From positions 40,462,501 to 40,526,500 of the forward strand of contig CM045733.1 in assembly GCA_024760905.1 (NCBI GenBank): a DNA stretch of 64,000 nucleotides. Reading direction: 5' to 3'. Under the pieces are notes generated by a model, which saw only the letters and a list, made by a program, of their open reading frames with translations, made no database searches and was not told the DNA's origin. Shown here in pieces: positions 22,247 to 33,320 of this stretch (the first letter of the stretch is position 1; the number at the start of each line of letters is the position of its first letter). Made by a program: the position numbers and the translations under genes. Origin of the DNA: Plotosus lineatus. Taxonomy: Eukaryota; Chordata; Actinopteri; Siluriformes; Plotosidae.

Positions 22247-22881
22247 TTGAATTTTATCATAAGTATTGTTCTATCAGCAATCTTTGTCTTTTTGTGCTTT
22301 AAGCCAGTAGTGTAAACATCTTAAAGTGACATTTCACCATTACACTGAACATTTTTGAAGTGCCAACACTGGAAACTCCTTTTTGTAATGCTACTTAAAC
22401 AACTTCTCTTTAAACCAAAAACAGGTCACCATGTCAATAATTGATGTTATAGAAACAATAACACATTACAGCAAGCATGAATATAACTAAACACACTGCA
22501 ATTGCTTAGTGACCAATCAGAATTCAGGATTCCACAGTACAGTAGCATAAAAGCTGCAGATTGTACTTTACTTCATTTCCAGCTGCCATGATCCTAGCAG
22601 TAAGCTCATATATTAATGGGCTACATGACTATCACGAGTGAAATGGACTGTGCTAATCGTCTTTGTGTTGGGGGAAAATAGCAGGCACATTAGGTACTGT
22701 TTATGCTAGCTGGATGTTTCTTTAGACGGCTTCACTGCTTGTATTTTTAGCCGCTGCCTTTAGTAACAGTGGGCAGGTTTCAGGAGGAGGACGCTAAGTG
22801 TAGTGTTGCTTGGTGAGAGGGAAATGACAACAGTGTGTGGGTGGTTCTGCATGTCACCCCTCTCTCCCCATGATCTAAGCC

Positions 22882-22940
<59 letters not shown>

Positions 22941-23372
22941 ACAGATGGATGATTTTGCTGTTTGTGTCCTCTTGCTGCGCTGATGTCTCGCTGGCATGAC
23001 TCTGCCAGGAAGCAGAGTAAGAGAAACATTCCTCACACAGACAGGAGCAAGTATAGAGATGGCACTGGAGCTGATAGCTGATGCAAAGCACTTTTTTAAT
23101 ATTTAAAGAAAGAAGGGGAAGGGGATCTGGCACCTTCTGAGACTGCCACCCTCTGTGGAGTTGAACTCGTCTCAGAGCAATTCATCTTCGAAAAAAATTG
23201 GAAAACAACAAAAAGAAGCTATTCCTGGCAATATGGTGCATGAAAGACAGCTGAGAAATAATAGAGAAAGAGCAAAAAAGAAACCCAGATGCTCATCTTT
23301 ATACGGACACAAATCAATAAAGATAATTCAGTCACGTTTTTATTTGTTTTGTAAATCAAAATCATGATTGCA
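22242..23372. other. Intergenic DNA with one CA microsatellite
   Basis: A CA tract of about 54 bp lies at 22884-22938. The rest shows no gene, RNA gene or recognisable repeat. The open frames near 22760-23133 and 23155-23367 have no family motif. Confidence 0.6.
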
Positions 23373-23735
23373 AGCTAGCATGGTTTCTTTGTGGTTAGTT
23401 TATCCACCATACAGCAAGAAGGTCCTGGATTTGAGTCCCAGTGTATTTGTGTGGGTTTTGCGAGTTTTCCCAGTGATTGCTCCCTGTATGGGTTTCATCC
23501 AGGCACTCCAGTTTCCTCTCACAGTTCAAAATCATACACATTAGGTTTCATATTGCCCCTTGGTGTGACTGGGACTGTGAATGGTAGTACTGTATGTATA
23601 TTGACCTTGCAAAAGACTGGTGAGCTGTTTAGGGTGTACGTCCACCTTCACCCAGTGTCGAATGAAATAGGCTCCAGCCTCCTGCGTCCCTAAAAGGATT
23701 AAATAATTTATTCAAGTGAGTGACTGAGTGAGGGA
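23373..23735 (+). repeat. tRNA-derived SINE, decayed
   Basis: Head AGCATGGTTTCTTTGTGGTTAG is altered. Next come CAGCAAGAAGGTCCTGG, the B-box remnant GGATTTGAGTCCC, CCAGTTTCCTCTCACAG, GGTGAGCTGTTTAGGGTG and a tail with AGGATTAAATAATTTATTC. The AATG run is replaced by GAGTGACTGAGTGAG. Confidence 0.8.
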
Positions 23736-24056
23736 TCAGAAGGCTAACTGTACACTTTTCAGTCTTCATAGTTTTTCAGGCTGCATCTTCTGAATGTTTA
23801 TAACATCCTGATATGAAACACAAAAATAAACACTGTATAGGGATGCTGCAGAAATATCTACAAAGTCCTACCCACAGGATTTGTTTGACAGTTCTACCTC
23901 ATTTTAATACAGTAAAGTGCGATCTGCATCTGAATTTGAATTATTTCCCAAAATACACTTCCTCACCTGGGAAAATGAATATATAATTTCAAATTTCATC
24001 TTTGTTCAGCACTTGGATTGGAATTGATTATGGAATATACTCCCATCCTATTTGAG

Positions 24057-24178
24057 CTCATTCATTCATTTTCTGTAACCAATAATCCTAATTAGGGTCG
24101 CGGGGAGGCTGGCACTCATACCAGCCAATTCCGGGCGGGGGCAGAGTAAACCCTGGACAGCTCGCCAGGCCATCGCAG
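24057..24178 (-). repeat. SINE 3' tail fragment
   Basis: Antisense (AATG)n, then the CTAATTAGGGTCGCGGGGAG, CAGCC and CTGGACAGCTCGCCAGGCCA blocks. The body and tRNA head are missing. Confidence 0.8.
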
Positions 24179-24267
24179 ATCTTTGATCTCTGTGTTTCTT
24201 AAAAAGGTCATTTTTGTTTAAGAACAAACCAGAAAACATTTTTTACACAGCCTCAGCATATCAAGCT

Positions 24268-24294
24268 TCTAGAGATAGATAGACAGACAGACAG

Positions 24295-24349
<55 letters not shown>
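24268..24349 (+). repeat. (GATA)(GACA)(CA)(GA)n compound microsatellite
   Basis: Short GATA and GACA runs and a CACACACA joint lead into about 48 bp of GA. Confidence 0.93.
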
Positions 24350-24350
<1 letters not shown>

Positions 24351-24916
24351 TTTTCCAGGAAAACTGAATGAAGAAAAAGAAAGAAAAAACTCCAAATTAC
24401 ATAAAATAGACAAATAAATATATATATAGACAGATAAATAGATAAATAATTGAATATAATTACAGTACACAGAACACATGTATCCCAAAAACAAATTTTA
24501 AATTACGAAATCGAAAAAGTTTTAATGTTTAAAAAAGATTTTTTTTTTTATTGGCAAAACATACATATGCAAGATGTGATAGAGTATTGTTATGTTAAAC
24601 AAATATTTTTAATAAGGGGTTTAAAAAATTAATGAGTTAAATTTTCATTGATTCGAATAAACATACATGATAAACCACAAAAGCTTTGTAAAGAATGCCC
24701 TGTTGCATTGAACACCTCATATTGCTCAATATAACATAAAATGTTTTATTTTCATCTTTAAATTTCATAATGGAAATTGCACTAGCAAATAATATCCTTT
24801 TGTTAATAATTAATTAAAGTATTAAAACTCAGCCCAAAACAATATAGCTCAAAATTATTGTTAAAATGTTTACAAGCTTGAGGAAGAAATTTTCCACATT
24901 ATTCTTTAGCATTTAC
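24350..24916. other. AT-rich intergenic DNA
   Basis: High AT content with A and T runs. No gene or element recognised. Confidence 0.6.
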
Positions 24917-24928
24917 ACAATTTGACAT

Positions 24929-25278
24929 CACGGGGCAGTGGTGATCTAGTGGTATAGGGCGCTGGCTCGCTGATCCAAAGGTTGGGGGTTCAAGTCCCAC
25001 TCTGCACAAGGTTGTCACTGTCCCCCCCCAGTGGAGCTAACTGGGTTATCAAAGGCCGGCCATGTCTCTCACTGTCTATGGTGTGAGGCATGTAAAAGAA
25101 CCATTGCTGACTTTCGACAAGAGTAGGCGGCAAAGCCGTCAGCGTGTTTCCGCCCTGCGATGGCCTGGCGAGCTGTCCAGGGTGTACTCTGCCCTTGCCC
25201 GAAGTTGGCTGGGATGGGCACCAGCCTCCCCGCAACCCAAATTTGGATTAAGCAGGTACAGAAAATGAACTGAACTGA
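24929..25278 (+). repeat. Full-length tRNA-derived SINE, AATG-class tail
   Basis: A 12-bp target duplication ACAATTTGACAT lies at 24917-24928 and 25279-25290. Head GGGGCAGTGGTGATCTAGTGG includes an A-box-like segment, then GTATAGGGCGCTGG and B box GGGGGTTCAAGTCCC. The body has CATGTCTCTCACTGTCTATG, AAAGAACCATTGCTGACTTTC and AAGAGTAGG. The tail carries CCAGGGTGTACTCTGCCC and ends AATGAACTGAACTGA. It shares head and body with 50452-50812 but has a different 3' end. Confidence 0.93.
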
Positions 25279-25300
25279 ACAATTTGACATTTTAGATTTA

Positions 25301-26214
25301 CAGTGGTACCTCATTTTACGAAATTAATCCGTTCCAGCAACTTTTTTGTATTCTGCATTTTTCGTAAGTTTAATCGCATTTTACATGTAAAACGTGTGAT
25401 TTGTTCCAATGCTCCCAATACCACCCCATAAACCCTTTAAAAATTATAAAAGTACACCAATTTTGTATGAAATATGTGTTAAAAGTAAAATAATATTATT
25501 TACTTTTTTTTAAAACTCTCGAACCACCCATGTGACGCTTAAAAGTTCAGGGGTTGCTGGGCTGAAAAACCCTCACCCCCACCCTCCTTCACGAGGTCTT
25601 TAAATATGGCGGTTGCTTTTTCCGAAATAATCGCCTCCATCATTGTATCTCCGCTTTTAAGGCCTCCTTCTGCTTCAATATCATCCTGATTGTAGAGGGG
25701 TTTCGGCCAAATTCTTTTGCAATTTCACTCAACCGAATCTCACTTTCATATTTTTTTATCATTTCCTGTTTTACTTTTATTGATAACGGAGCCCGCTTCT
25801 TCTTTTCAGTCTCACTGGGAATCACTCTCATTATTAATAACAAAAAATAACGCTTCAATGAAAACACTCAAAAAAACTCACAAAACTCACAAACCAACAG
25901 TACAACTCTCCTTCACGCGTGTGTCAAACAATGGGTCAAAGGCACACAAAAGGCATTATGGGTACAGTACTGTATTATGGAGATTCAGCTCCCTCCTAGC
26001 CAATGGGAGGCCAGCGGGGCGGGGTGTTGGGAGACAACCAATGGGAAAGCAACTCGCACATTGCTTGAATGTTTGAATGGCGCATTTGAATTTTTAAGAT
26101 GGCGCTCTCGTAACATGAACTTGTTTCGTATACAGAGACAAAAATTTTAGGAAAATGCATTTCATAACCTGAATTTTTAGTTTGGTGAGACTTTTGTAAA
26201 ATGAGATACCATTG
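25301..26214 (-). mobile_element. Tigger/pogo-like element, 914 bp, internally deleted
   Basis: TA at 25299-25300 and 26215-26216 flank terminal inverted repeats CAGTGGTACCTCATTTTACG and, inverted, ACTTTTGTAAAATGAGATACCATTG. The only coding remnant is the N-terminal helix-turn-helix segment on the minus strand (25640-25831). The DDE catalytic domain is gone. A shorter relative lies at 41658-42154. Confidence 0.85.
25640..25831 (-). pseudogene. N-terminal HTH remnant of pogo/Tigger transposase
   Basis: The 63-residue frame starts MRVIPSETEKKKRAPLSI and contains KQEMIKKYESEIRLSEIAKE and FGRNPSTIRMILKQKE, a pipsqueak/CENP-B-N type helix-turn-helix that binds transposon ends. It stops shortly after, at EIQ, so no catalytic domain follows. 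The start at 25829-25831 is preferred over the upstream in-frame ATG at 25865-25867, whose extra residues are hydrophobic and atypical. Confidence 0.7.
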
Positions 26215-26218
26215 TAGT

Positions 26219-26509
26219 GTGTCTTCCTTTCGGCTTTTTCCCTTTTACTCGGGAGTCGCCACAGCGAATCATTTTGATTCGCACGTTTAATTTGGCAGAG
26301 ATTTTTACGTCGGATGCCCTTCCTGTCACAACCCTTTTAGCAAGGGACAGAAACACACTGACGACTTTGCAGCTACTCTTTGCGAATGTCAGCAATGGTT
26401 CTTTTACATGCCTCTCACCATAGACAGTGAGAGACATGGCCCGCCTTTGATAACCCAGTTAGCCGCACTGGGGGGACTGGGGGGACAGTGACAACCTTGT
26501 GGAGAGTGG
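26219..26509 (-). repeat. tRNA SINE with RTE-like tail, 5'-truncated
   Basis: The 14-bp duplication GATACCATTGTAGT flanks it at 26205-26218 and 26510-26523; the left copy includes the end of the Tigger-like element at 26214. On the minus strand it starts inside the SINE (CCCACTCTCCACAAGG), lacking the tRNA head. It runs through the body, a GGGTTGTGACAGGAAGGGCA segment and the GCGACTCCCGAGTAAAAGGG tail. Confidence 0.88.
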
Positions 26510-26544
26510 GATACCATTGTAGTATATATGGTAATTTCAGTGTA

Positions 26545-26570
26545 ATATTATTTATTTATTTATTTAGTTG

Positions 26571-26612
<42 letters not shown>
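26545..26612 (+). repeat. (TTTA)n(TTAG)n tetranucleotide tract
   Basis: Four TTTA units are followed by about twelve TTAG units. Confidence 0.93.
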
Positions 26613-26792
26613 AATGCTAAAGGACATGTGAATAAAATTATATTATCCAGAAAGTCATCTACTGGACCACATGCATGCATAAAATACACAAGATACTCAT
26701 TACATACCATTAGAGTCTATAGAACAGATTACATACCAATAAAGATCATTAGAACAGAGCATAACTGCAGTACACACTCACACACACACACC

Positions 26793-26856
<64 letters not shown>
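26793..26856 (+). repeat. (CA)n microsatellite
   Basis: About 64 bp of CA following a short CACACACACACCGACACA lead. Confidence 0.96.
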
Positions 26857-26860
<4 letters not shown>

Positions 26861-28047
26861 AAGACAGAAAATCATCTGAAACTGACAAAGTAAAATCTAA
26901 AGACTAGCTGGACATTGGGGGCATTATAAACTATCAATGATTAATTTTTGATTTGTTATTGTTGATATTTTTCTGGTAGGGAATAAAGTGATGGAAAATG
27001 TGATAGTGTTTAATATCATTACAGATCTTTCATCACATAAGATCATCTGTTCTGGGAACACAAAGAGTAGGACCTGAGATTTCCCCATAAAGAAGGAGTC
27101 TTCAGTGTCAGAGGTCCAGTGTCAGAGGTCAAGCTGTAACGTCACCATTTTAATGACACCTTCAAGACAAAGGAGTTTAAGCTTTGAGGTTCCTCGTGAT
27201 ATTCTTTCTGAAAGAGAGAAGCTGGTGAGGAAGGAGTACTTATAACAGAAGTGAGAACATGAGTCAGCTTTTTCGTAAACATTGAAACATTAAATTAAAG
27301 CAAAACGTGAAGAGATTTCTTTCAAAGATTACGACTTTTGCATAGTAAACGGATTATTAGATTGAGTGAAAGTTATCAGCATGAGATGCGTTTCTTACAA
27401 CTTACAGTGAATCCAAACTTTTGGCAGTTTCTTGGATGTAATTCAAACTATATCAAGACAACCAAACTGTGTCTCTGTAGCTCTGCCTGGATGAGCCGGA
27501 ACGCTACAGCAGCACAAAACATGGTAATTAAAAAGCTAAAAATAATCATTTCTTTGAGAGTTTCCCTAATTAGATGGAAAGTTTGATGGGGATGCGAGGA
27601 TAATGGTACAGCATTCCTGAATGAGAGATACAGATGGCTGTAGGGGAGGAATGTGTGGGCGGACTGAACAACGACTTGGGAAGGAAATGCATTCCAAAAA
27701 TCACCCACAGCGCAGCATCATGCATCATTATTCAATAAATCTTCACGGGAATCAGGGTCACTGATGTACAGACAAGAATCATCCATTAAAAATATAGGCA
27801 TGCAACAAATAAATTTCTTTTCCAAATTATGAGATTCCGCGCTCTGAGCATCAAAGTTCACAGGTTTCAACACGGAGAAGAACAGAACAGGACATCGGGG
27901 AAGTAGGGATTGAAGGAAAGACAGGAAGGAAAATAGAAAGCTAAGCATGGCAAAAGAAACAAAAAAGAATGAAAGAAGAATAAATGAAGGATCAAAATAA
28001 AGAAAAAATTGAAAGATAAGAAATACAAACATGAATGAAGAGGGGTG
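26857..28047. other. Intergenic DNA, no gene recognised
   Basis: Contains a small duplication of GTCAGAGGTC near 27106-27129 and a purine-rich stretch at 27897-28043. The open frames near 27338-27708 have no family motif. Confidence 0.6.

Positions 28048-28098
<51 letters not shown>
28048..28098 (+). repeat. (GT)n microsatellite
   Basis: About 51 bp of GT, ending 9 bp before the Tc1-like element. Confidence 0.96.
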
Positions 28099-28104
<6 letters not shown>

Positions 28105-28106
28105 TA

Positions 28107-29508
28107 CACAGTGGAGCCAATAAGTATTGGGCAATGTAAAAATGTGCAAGTTCACCTATTTAAAAAGATCAGAGAGGTTTGTAATTTTAATCATAGGTAC
28201 ACATCAAGCTTGAGAGACAGAATGTAAAAAAAATCCAGGAAATCACATTGTATGATTTTTAAACAATTTATTTGTGAAAATGGGAGGCCAATAAGTATTG
28301 GGTAGCTAGAAAACAAACATTATTTCGGCCCCCACCCGTTAACAGTATGAATGACACCTGTTTGAACTGATTAGATGCATAAGAGACACCTGCACACACC
28401 TTCAAACTGTCAGACTGCAGTCTTCACCATGACCAAGACCACAGAGCTTCCCAAAGACACCAGATATAAAATTGTACAACTGCACAAAGCTGGGATGAGT
28501 CAAACTGCAATTGGTAAACAACTTTGTGAGAAAAGATCAACAGTTGGAAACGTTATTCGAAAATGGAAGAAGTATAACATCACTGATAACCTCCCTAGGA
28601 GTGGCGCTCCATGCAAGATCTCACCTCGTGAGGTTCAAAGGATCCTGAGAACAGTGAGTAATCAGCCCAGAACTACACGGCAGAAACTGGTCAATGATTT
28701 GAAGAAGGCAGGAACCACCGTCACAAAGATGATAATAACTAACACACTACATCGTCATGAGATGAAATCCTGCATTGCCCGAAAGGTTCCCCTAATAAAC
28801 AAAAAACATGTAAAGGCCCATCTGAAATATGCTAAAGACCATCTGGACGATCCAGAGGAGGATTGGGAGAATGTGATGTGGTCAGATGAGACCAAAATTG
28901 ACCTTTTTGGTTTAAACAGCACTCGCCGTGTTTGGAGGAAGAAGAATGCTGAGTTGCAACCCAAGAACACCATACCTACTGTGAAGCATGGGGGTGGACA
29001 CATCATGCTTTGGGGATGCTTTTCTGCAAAAGGGACAGGAAGACTGCACTCAATGGCAACATAAATGGGGCCATGTATTGTGACATTTTGGGGAAAAACC
29101 TCCTTCCCTTGGTCAGAGCATTAAAGATGAAACATGGCTGGGTCTTCCAGCATGATAACGATCCAAACCACACAGCCAAGAAAACCAAGGAGTGGCTCCG
29201 TAAAAAGCATATCAAGGTTCTGGAGTGGCCCAGCCAGTCTCCAGACCTCAACCCAATCGAAAACCTGTGGAGGGAGTTAAAACTTCGAGTTGTCAAGCGA
29301 CAGCCCTCAAACATCACAGCTCTAGAGAAGATCTGTGCAGAGGAGTGGGACAAAATACCAACTAAAGTGTGTGTAGACCTGGTCAAGAACTACAGGAACC
29401 GTTTGACCTCTGTCATTGCCAGCCAAGGCTACATTATAAAGTATTAAAAGTAACTTTTGCTGGCTGCCCAATAGTTATTGGCCTCCCATTTTCACACATA
29501 AATTGTTA
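28107..29508 (+). mobile_element. Tc1-like transposon with IR/DR arm, right end truncated
   Basis: After TA (28105-28106) the left arm has an outer repeat GGAGCCAATAAGTATTGGG (28113-28131) and an inner repeat GGAGGCCAATAAGTATTGGG (28284-28302), an IR/DR layout like that of Sleeping Beauty-type elements. The right side has only the inner repeat, inverted (29467-29487), and similarity stops near 29508. The outer right repeat and terminus are therefore missing. A nearly complete transposase frame lies between the arms. Confidence 0.9.
28429..29447 (+). pseudogene. Tc1-like transposase with one frameshift
   Basis: Starting at [20 protein letters not shown], residues 1-60 hold the first helix-turn-helix ([15 protein letters not shown]), followed by a GRPR-like linker and a second HTH. 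The first catalytic Asp is in [13 protein letters not shown] (residue 153). A frameshift falls at about 29040-29064, after [12 protein letters not shown]; the original frame stops at 29064. The other frame continues with [14 protein letters not shown], the second Asp in [10 protein letters not shown] (codon at 29154) and Glu in DLNPIENLW (codon at 29259), giving DD34E. It ends at 29447, close to the usual ~340 residues. Apart from the one lesion the catalytic residues are intact. Confidence 0.92.
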
Positions 29509-30664
29509 CATGTATATAAAACTGATAAACTCATGGTATTTAATTGTGCATGAATTTGTGTATCAGCTTCTGGAATATTCTGTACGATATTCTCACTGTT
29601 ACCTACAGAAGGTTCAATTTTCATCACATCAACCATAGATGTGTTTCAGCACTCATTTTTAGGCTTACTTATAAGACAGACACGGAAAAGTTGTCTCACT
29701 CTTATGCAGTTCTTCAGGAATGTAATTGGCAGAGAAAGCATTTTTACCGGAAAACGTGCTGCAGATGGAGAGGCCGAGTGTCATTGGCCTTTGGTTCAGA
29801 GGAAAACAGATTACGTAATTATGGATCTCGCTGTGACGTGACATGTTCTCTCATCTTTTTATACCTCGCCACAGTCCCAGTTCTTTTTTATATGAAATTC
29901 CCAGATTTCTTTTTAAAGCAAGATCAAGCACTCAGACGAATATTGATGGAAATCAAAACCTTGCTTGAAGAAGCTCATGATGGAGAGAATGAAGCGACCT
30001 GAAAAACGATTAGAGAAACTGAACCAAGCCCTTCCAGTACATGGATCAGGGTTTCTGCTCCTCCGGTATCCTATGCACTCAGAAAGGTCTTGACTTTCTC
30101 GACCTCACAATCTGCCCAACACACTCCAGTTTCAGCATGCACCCGTCATCACAGAACACCATTGTGTTCCTGACTCGCTGTATCAGCACATACAGTGATT
30201 CATATATTTATTTACAAAAAACAAAAAACAAAAAAACAGTGTCTTCAGAATCATCAATTAAATTATAGACTACAGTGTATTGCTTTTAGAAAAGAGTGGA
30301 AATACAAATAAAATGAGGGAAAAGAATCCTTAAAATAAATTCCTACATCCAGAATTCCTTTTCCAAAACCTCACCTTTAGTGGAAATTTATTATTATTAT
30401 TTTTAAAAATTCTGTTGTTGGAGGTAACGAATTATGCAAAAAATAATAAAAAGAGATAAATATATATATATATATTCTTTAGCATAGTGAGAGTGCAGAT
30501 TTTTTTTGTTTTTATTTTTCATTTTGGGTCACATGAGGATTGTTCGATTTGGTTTTGGTGTGTGCTGTACGATTACTCTTGCTTTTCAAAAAAAAATATT
30601 TTATTGCTTCTGCCTGATAGTATACTTCAATAACAGTGGTTTGTTAGCTAATAAACAGACCACT

Positions 30665-30667
<3 letters not shown>
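29509..30667. other. Intergenic DNA, no gene recognised
   Basis: A 152-codon frame at 29544-30002 has no recognisable motif and uses ordinary AT-rich codons. TA and T runs occur near 30460-30520. I see no element. Confidence 0.55.

Positions 30668-30702
<35 letters not shown>
30668..30702 (+). repeat. (CA)n microsatellite
   Basis: About 35 bp of CA. Its end was used as the target of the next SINE. Confidence 0.95.
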
Positions 30703-30706
<4 letters not shown>

Positions 30707-30710
30707 TATT

Positions 30711-31055
30711 CATCATTTTCTGTAACCGCTTCATCCTAATTAGGGTCGCGGGGAGGCTGGTGCCCATCCCAGCTGACTCCGGGCGAGGGCAGAATACACC
30801 CTGGACAGCTCGCCAGGCCATCGCAGGGTGGAAACACGCTGACGGCTTTGCAGCCTACTCTTGTCGAAAGTCAGCAATGGTTCTTTTACATGCCTCACAC
30901 CATAGACAGTGACAGACATGGCCGTCCCTTTGATAACCCAATTAGCTGCACTGGGGGGGGGGGGGGGGCAGTGACAACCCTGTGGAGAGTGGGACTCGAA
31001 CCCCCAACCTTTGGATCAGCGATCCAGCACACTATACCACTAGACCACCACTACC
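30711..31055 (-). repeat. Full-length tRNA-derived SINE, AATG-class tail
   Basis: A 12-bp duplication CACACCTATATT lies at 30699-30710 and 31056-31067. The minus strand reads GGGTAGTGGTGGTCTAGTGG, GTATAGTGTGCTGGATC, B box GGGGGTTCGAGTCCC, CATGTCTGTCACTGTCTATG, CCAGGGTGTATTCTGCCC and CCCCGCGACCCTAATTAGG. The tail ends in AGAAAATGATG rather than a long AATG run. Confidence 0.93.
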
Positions 31056-31102
31056 CACACCTATATTTAGTTTCAATATTTTTGTATTATTATAATTATA
31101 TA

Positions 31103-31680
31103 CAAGCGAACCTCGGTTTTCAAATGCTTTAGACATTGATCAAATCGCTATTCTAACAACAAATTCAGAATTTTTTTGTCCCAGAGTCAAACAAAATTCG
31201 GAAGTCGAATGCAAAACAAACGTGAGACGCCAAGGAGATATACTGAAGGAGGTAGAAAAATTATGGTTTATATACATAAACGAGCCGCAGTTAGCCGGAG
31301 ATAGTGTAAGCGAGGATGTTATTTGTTGCAAAATGCGAGAAGTGCATGAGGATTTGGTGAAAAAAGACCCCAGCACGAATCCTGAAGGGTTCAACTTTAA
31401 GGGAAGTCGAGGTTGGCTCGACAATTTCAAGTGGGATTCACAACGTGGTTCGTCACGGGGAAGCAGCAAGTTCTGATAAAGATGGTGCTGAGAAGTTCAA
31501 GGAAGGTGTGTTTGCCCTGTTGTTTTACATTTAACATACAATTTGATATATAAATGACATTATGAAATAACATTATGTTTAGAAAAGGTACTTTTCTAGT
31601 GTCTTGGAACGGATTAAGACTATTTACATTATTTGAAATGGGAAATAGATTCAGAATTCGAACAAATCATCTAATCGCTG
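31103..31680 (+). mobile_element. Tigger-like element with HTH remnant
   Basis: Left end CAAGCGAACCTCGGTTTTC follows TA. The right part retains TTGGAACGGATTAAGACTA and CAGAATTCGAACAAATCA, also present in the 20873-21590 element. The interior encodes a CENP-B/Tc5-type HTH segment (31222-31500). Catalytic domain absent. Confidence 0.78.
31222..31500 (+). pseudogene. Tigger transposase CENP-B-like HTH segment, frameshifted
   Basis: The frame encodes ILKEVEKLWFIYINEPQLAG, DSVSEDVICCKMREVHEDL and FKGSRGWLDNFK, matching the second DNA-binding HTH of Tigger transposases (LxxWINEKQ, RGWFxxFK). After GWLDNFK the family continuation (GIHNVVRHGEAASSDK) is in another frame at about 31428-31480, so one indel separates them. 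Nothing of the DDE domain follows. Confidence 0.8.
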
Positions 31681-31756
31681 ATATCAGATAGAGAGTTATA
31701 AGCGTCAGAAGCTATTGTGAGAGCAATTGGACAATTCTTTATTGCATTCATTTCCT

Positions 31757-31911
31757 GAATCACATAATCCTAATTAGGGTCACGGGAGGCTGGCGCCCAT
31801 CTCAGCCAACTCTGCACAAGCACAGGGAGAACATGCAAACTCCACACAGAAACACCCGAGCTGGGATTTGAACTGAGGACCTTCTTACTCTGAGGCAGAC
31901 GTGCTGCCACT
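31757..31911 (-). repeat. SINE with internal deletion
   Basis: The minus strand starts TGGCAGCACGTCTGCCTCAG, then a B-box remnant and TGTGGAGTTTGCATGTTC. It jumps directly to the CAGCCTCCCGTGACCC tail with CTAATTAGGATTATG. The middle of the body is missing. Confidence 0.75.
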
Positions 31912-32479
31912 ATTCTTCATAAACATAATTTATGAAAGAAAATATAGATGAATAATAAACACTGTGTGTAGCATTTTGTATTTTTACATTTTTGACCTGA
32001 ATAAGAGAGAAAAGTGTGGACCTTTTCCCAGCACGTCCCTCATTGTGCCTGAAGCATCAACAGCCATAAAAGCTGGAACGCAGAGAGTAAAATTGTCAAT
32101 TTATCTGGTTAGTGTTTCCTTTTCCTAAACCAAATGTGCCCTATTCAATTAGCTCGCTGTACACTGCATCCAAATGGAGCCCAAACTGGGAGAAGATGTC
32201 CATTAAAGACGAGCTGCGTCCTGCTCCTGCCCTGCAGACCACCTCCTTCTCTGTTTAATATATAACCATAAAACAAGCCCCGAGCAATTATCTATTTCAT
32301 ACAGAATCATCTCAGGCCACAACAAAAAGCCACATCCGCCCCTTAAGAACTGGCCCGGTGCAGTGGAGCCGCACTGAAACACGGCTCTCTCACGCTAATG
32401 GAGCAGAGTGTGGTATGATCTAATATCTCACTCATCTACTCACTTCTTTAATGCCTACTTTTTGGTGTTCTTGGGGTTG
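31912..32479. other. Intergenic DNA, no gene recognised
   Basis: Less AT-rich than its surroundings from 32150 to 32410. No family or motif recognised. Confidence 0.55.
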
Positions 32480-33253
32480 GGGCGGAGGACACGTCCCCTC
32501 TCTCTGTCCCCATCTCTGCATCATCTATCACTTCATCATCCATCTTGCCTTCATCTATCTCTTCATCATCCATCTCTCCATTATTTCTTTCTTTCTTCCA
32601 TCTCTACATATCTCAATAGTTTATCCTTTCATTATCCATCTCCCCTTATATCCATCTCTCCATAATCTTTCTCTTCATTTTCATCTCTCGTATTTGCTTA
32701 TCTCCATAATTAATCTCTCTATAATCTCTCCATCATTTATCACCTTATCATTAATTTCTTCACCTCTTCTCTCTTCAACATACAACTCTATGATTTAACT
32801 TCCTCATCTATCTCTCGATTCTTTTTTCCATCACTCCATCATCTTTTTTTGTCTCTCTCATCCAACTCTTTAACATCCGTATCTCCATAATCCTTTTCTT
32901 TCACATCCATCTTTCATCTCATCTCATCACCCTTTCCACCATTCTCCATTCCTTTTCTCAGCTCATGTTTCTTGTTTTTCTGTAACTCACTCTCATCCTT
33001 CTCTCTTTTCTCTCTATCTCATCACAGTTTCCTTATACTTTCTCGTCACTCATGACTCACATCCCTCTATCTTTTCCCACTCTTTGTATCTCATCACATC
33101 ACATATCTCATCTTTTTGGTCTCCCCCTTTTCCCCTGTTCTGGTTTGTCATAATCACCCATATCGTTCATCCCTTGTTGTCATCCTCCTCTCTCTTGTAT
33201 CACCTCTGTCTCTTCTCTGTCTCTCATTCCCTTCTTGGTTACATCCCTATCTT

Positions 33254-33320
<67 letters not shown>
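32480..33320. repeat. ~840-bp pyrimidine-rich degenerate tandem region
   Basis: The plus strand is dominated by C and T, with recurring CATCTCTCCATCATC-like words through 32505-32960. It becomes less regular TCTC-rich sequence and ends in 68 bp of pure CT (33251-33318). Confidence 0.85.

Noticed and set aside
29544..30002. 152-codon frame on the plus strand
   Set aside because: No family motif, no supported splice sites or promoter, and composition like surrounding noncoding DNA.
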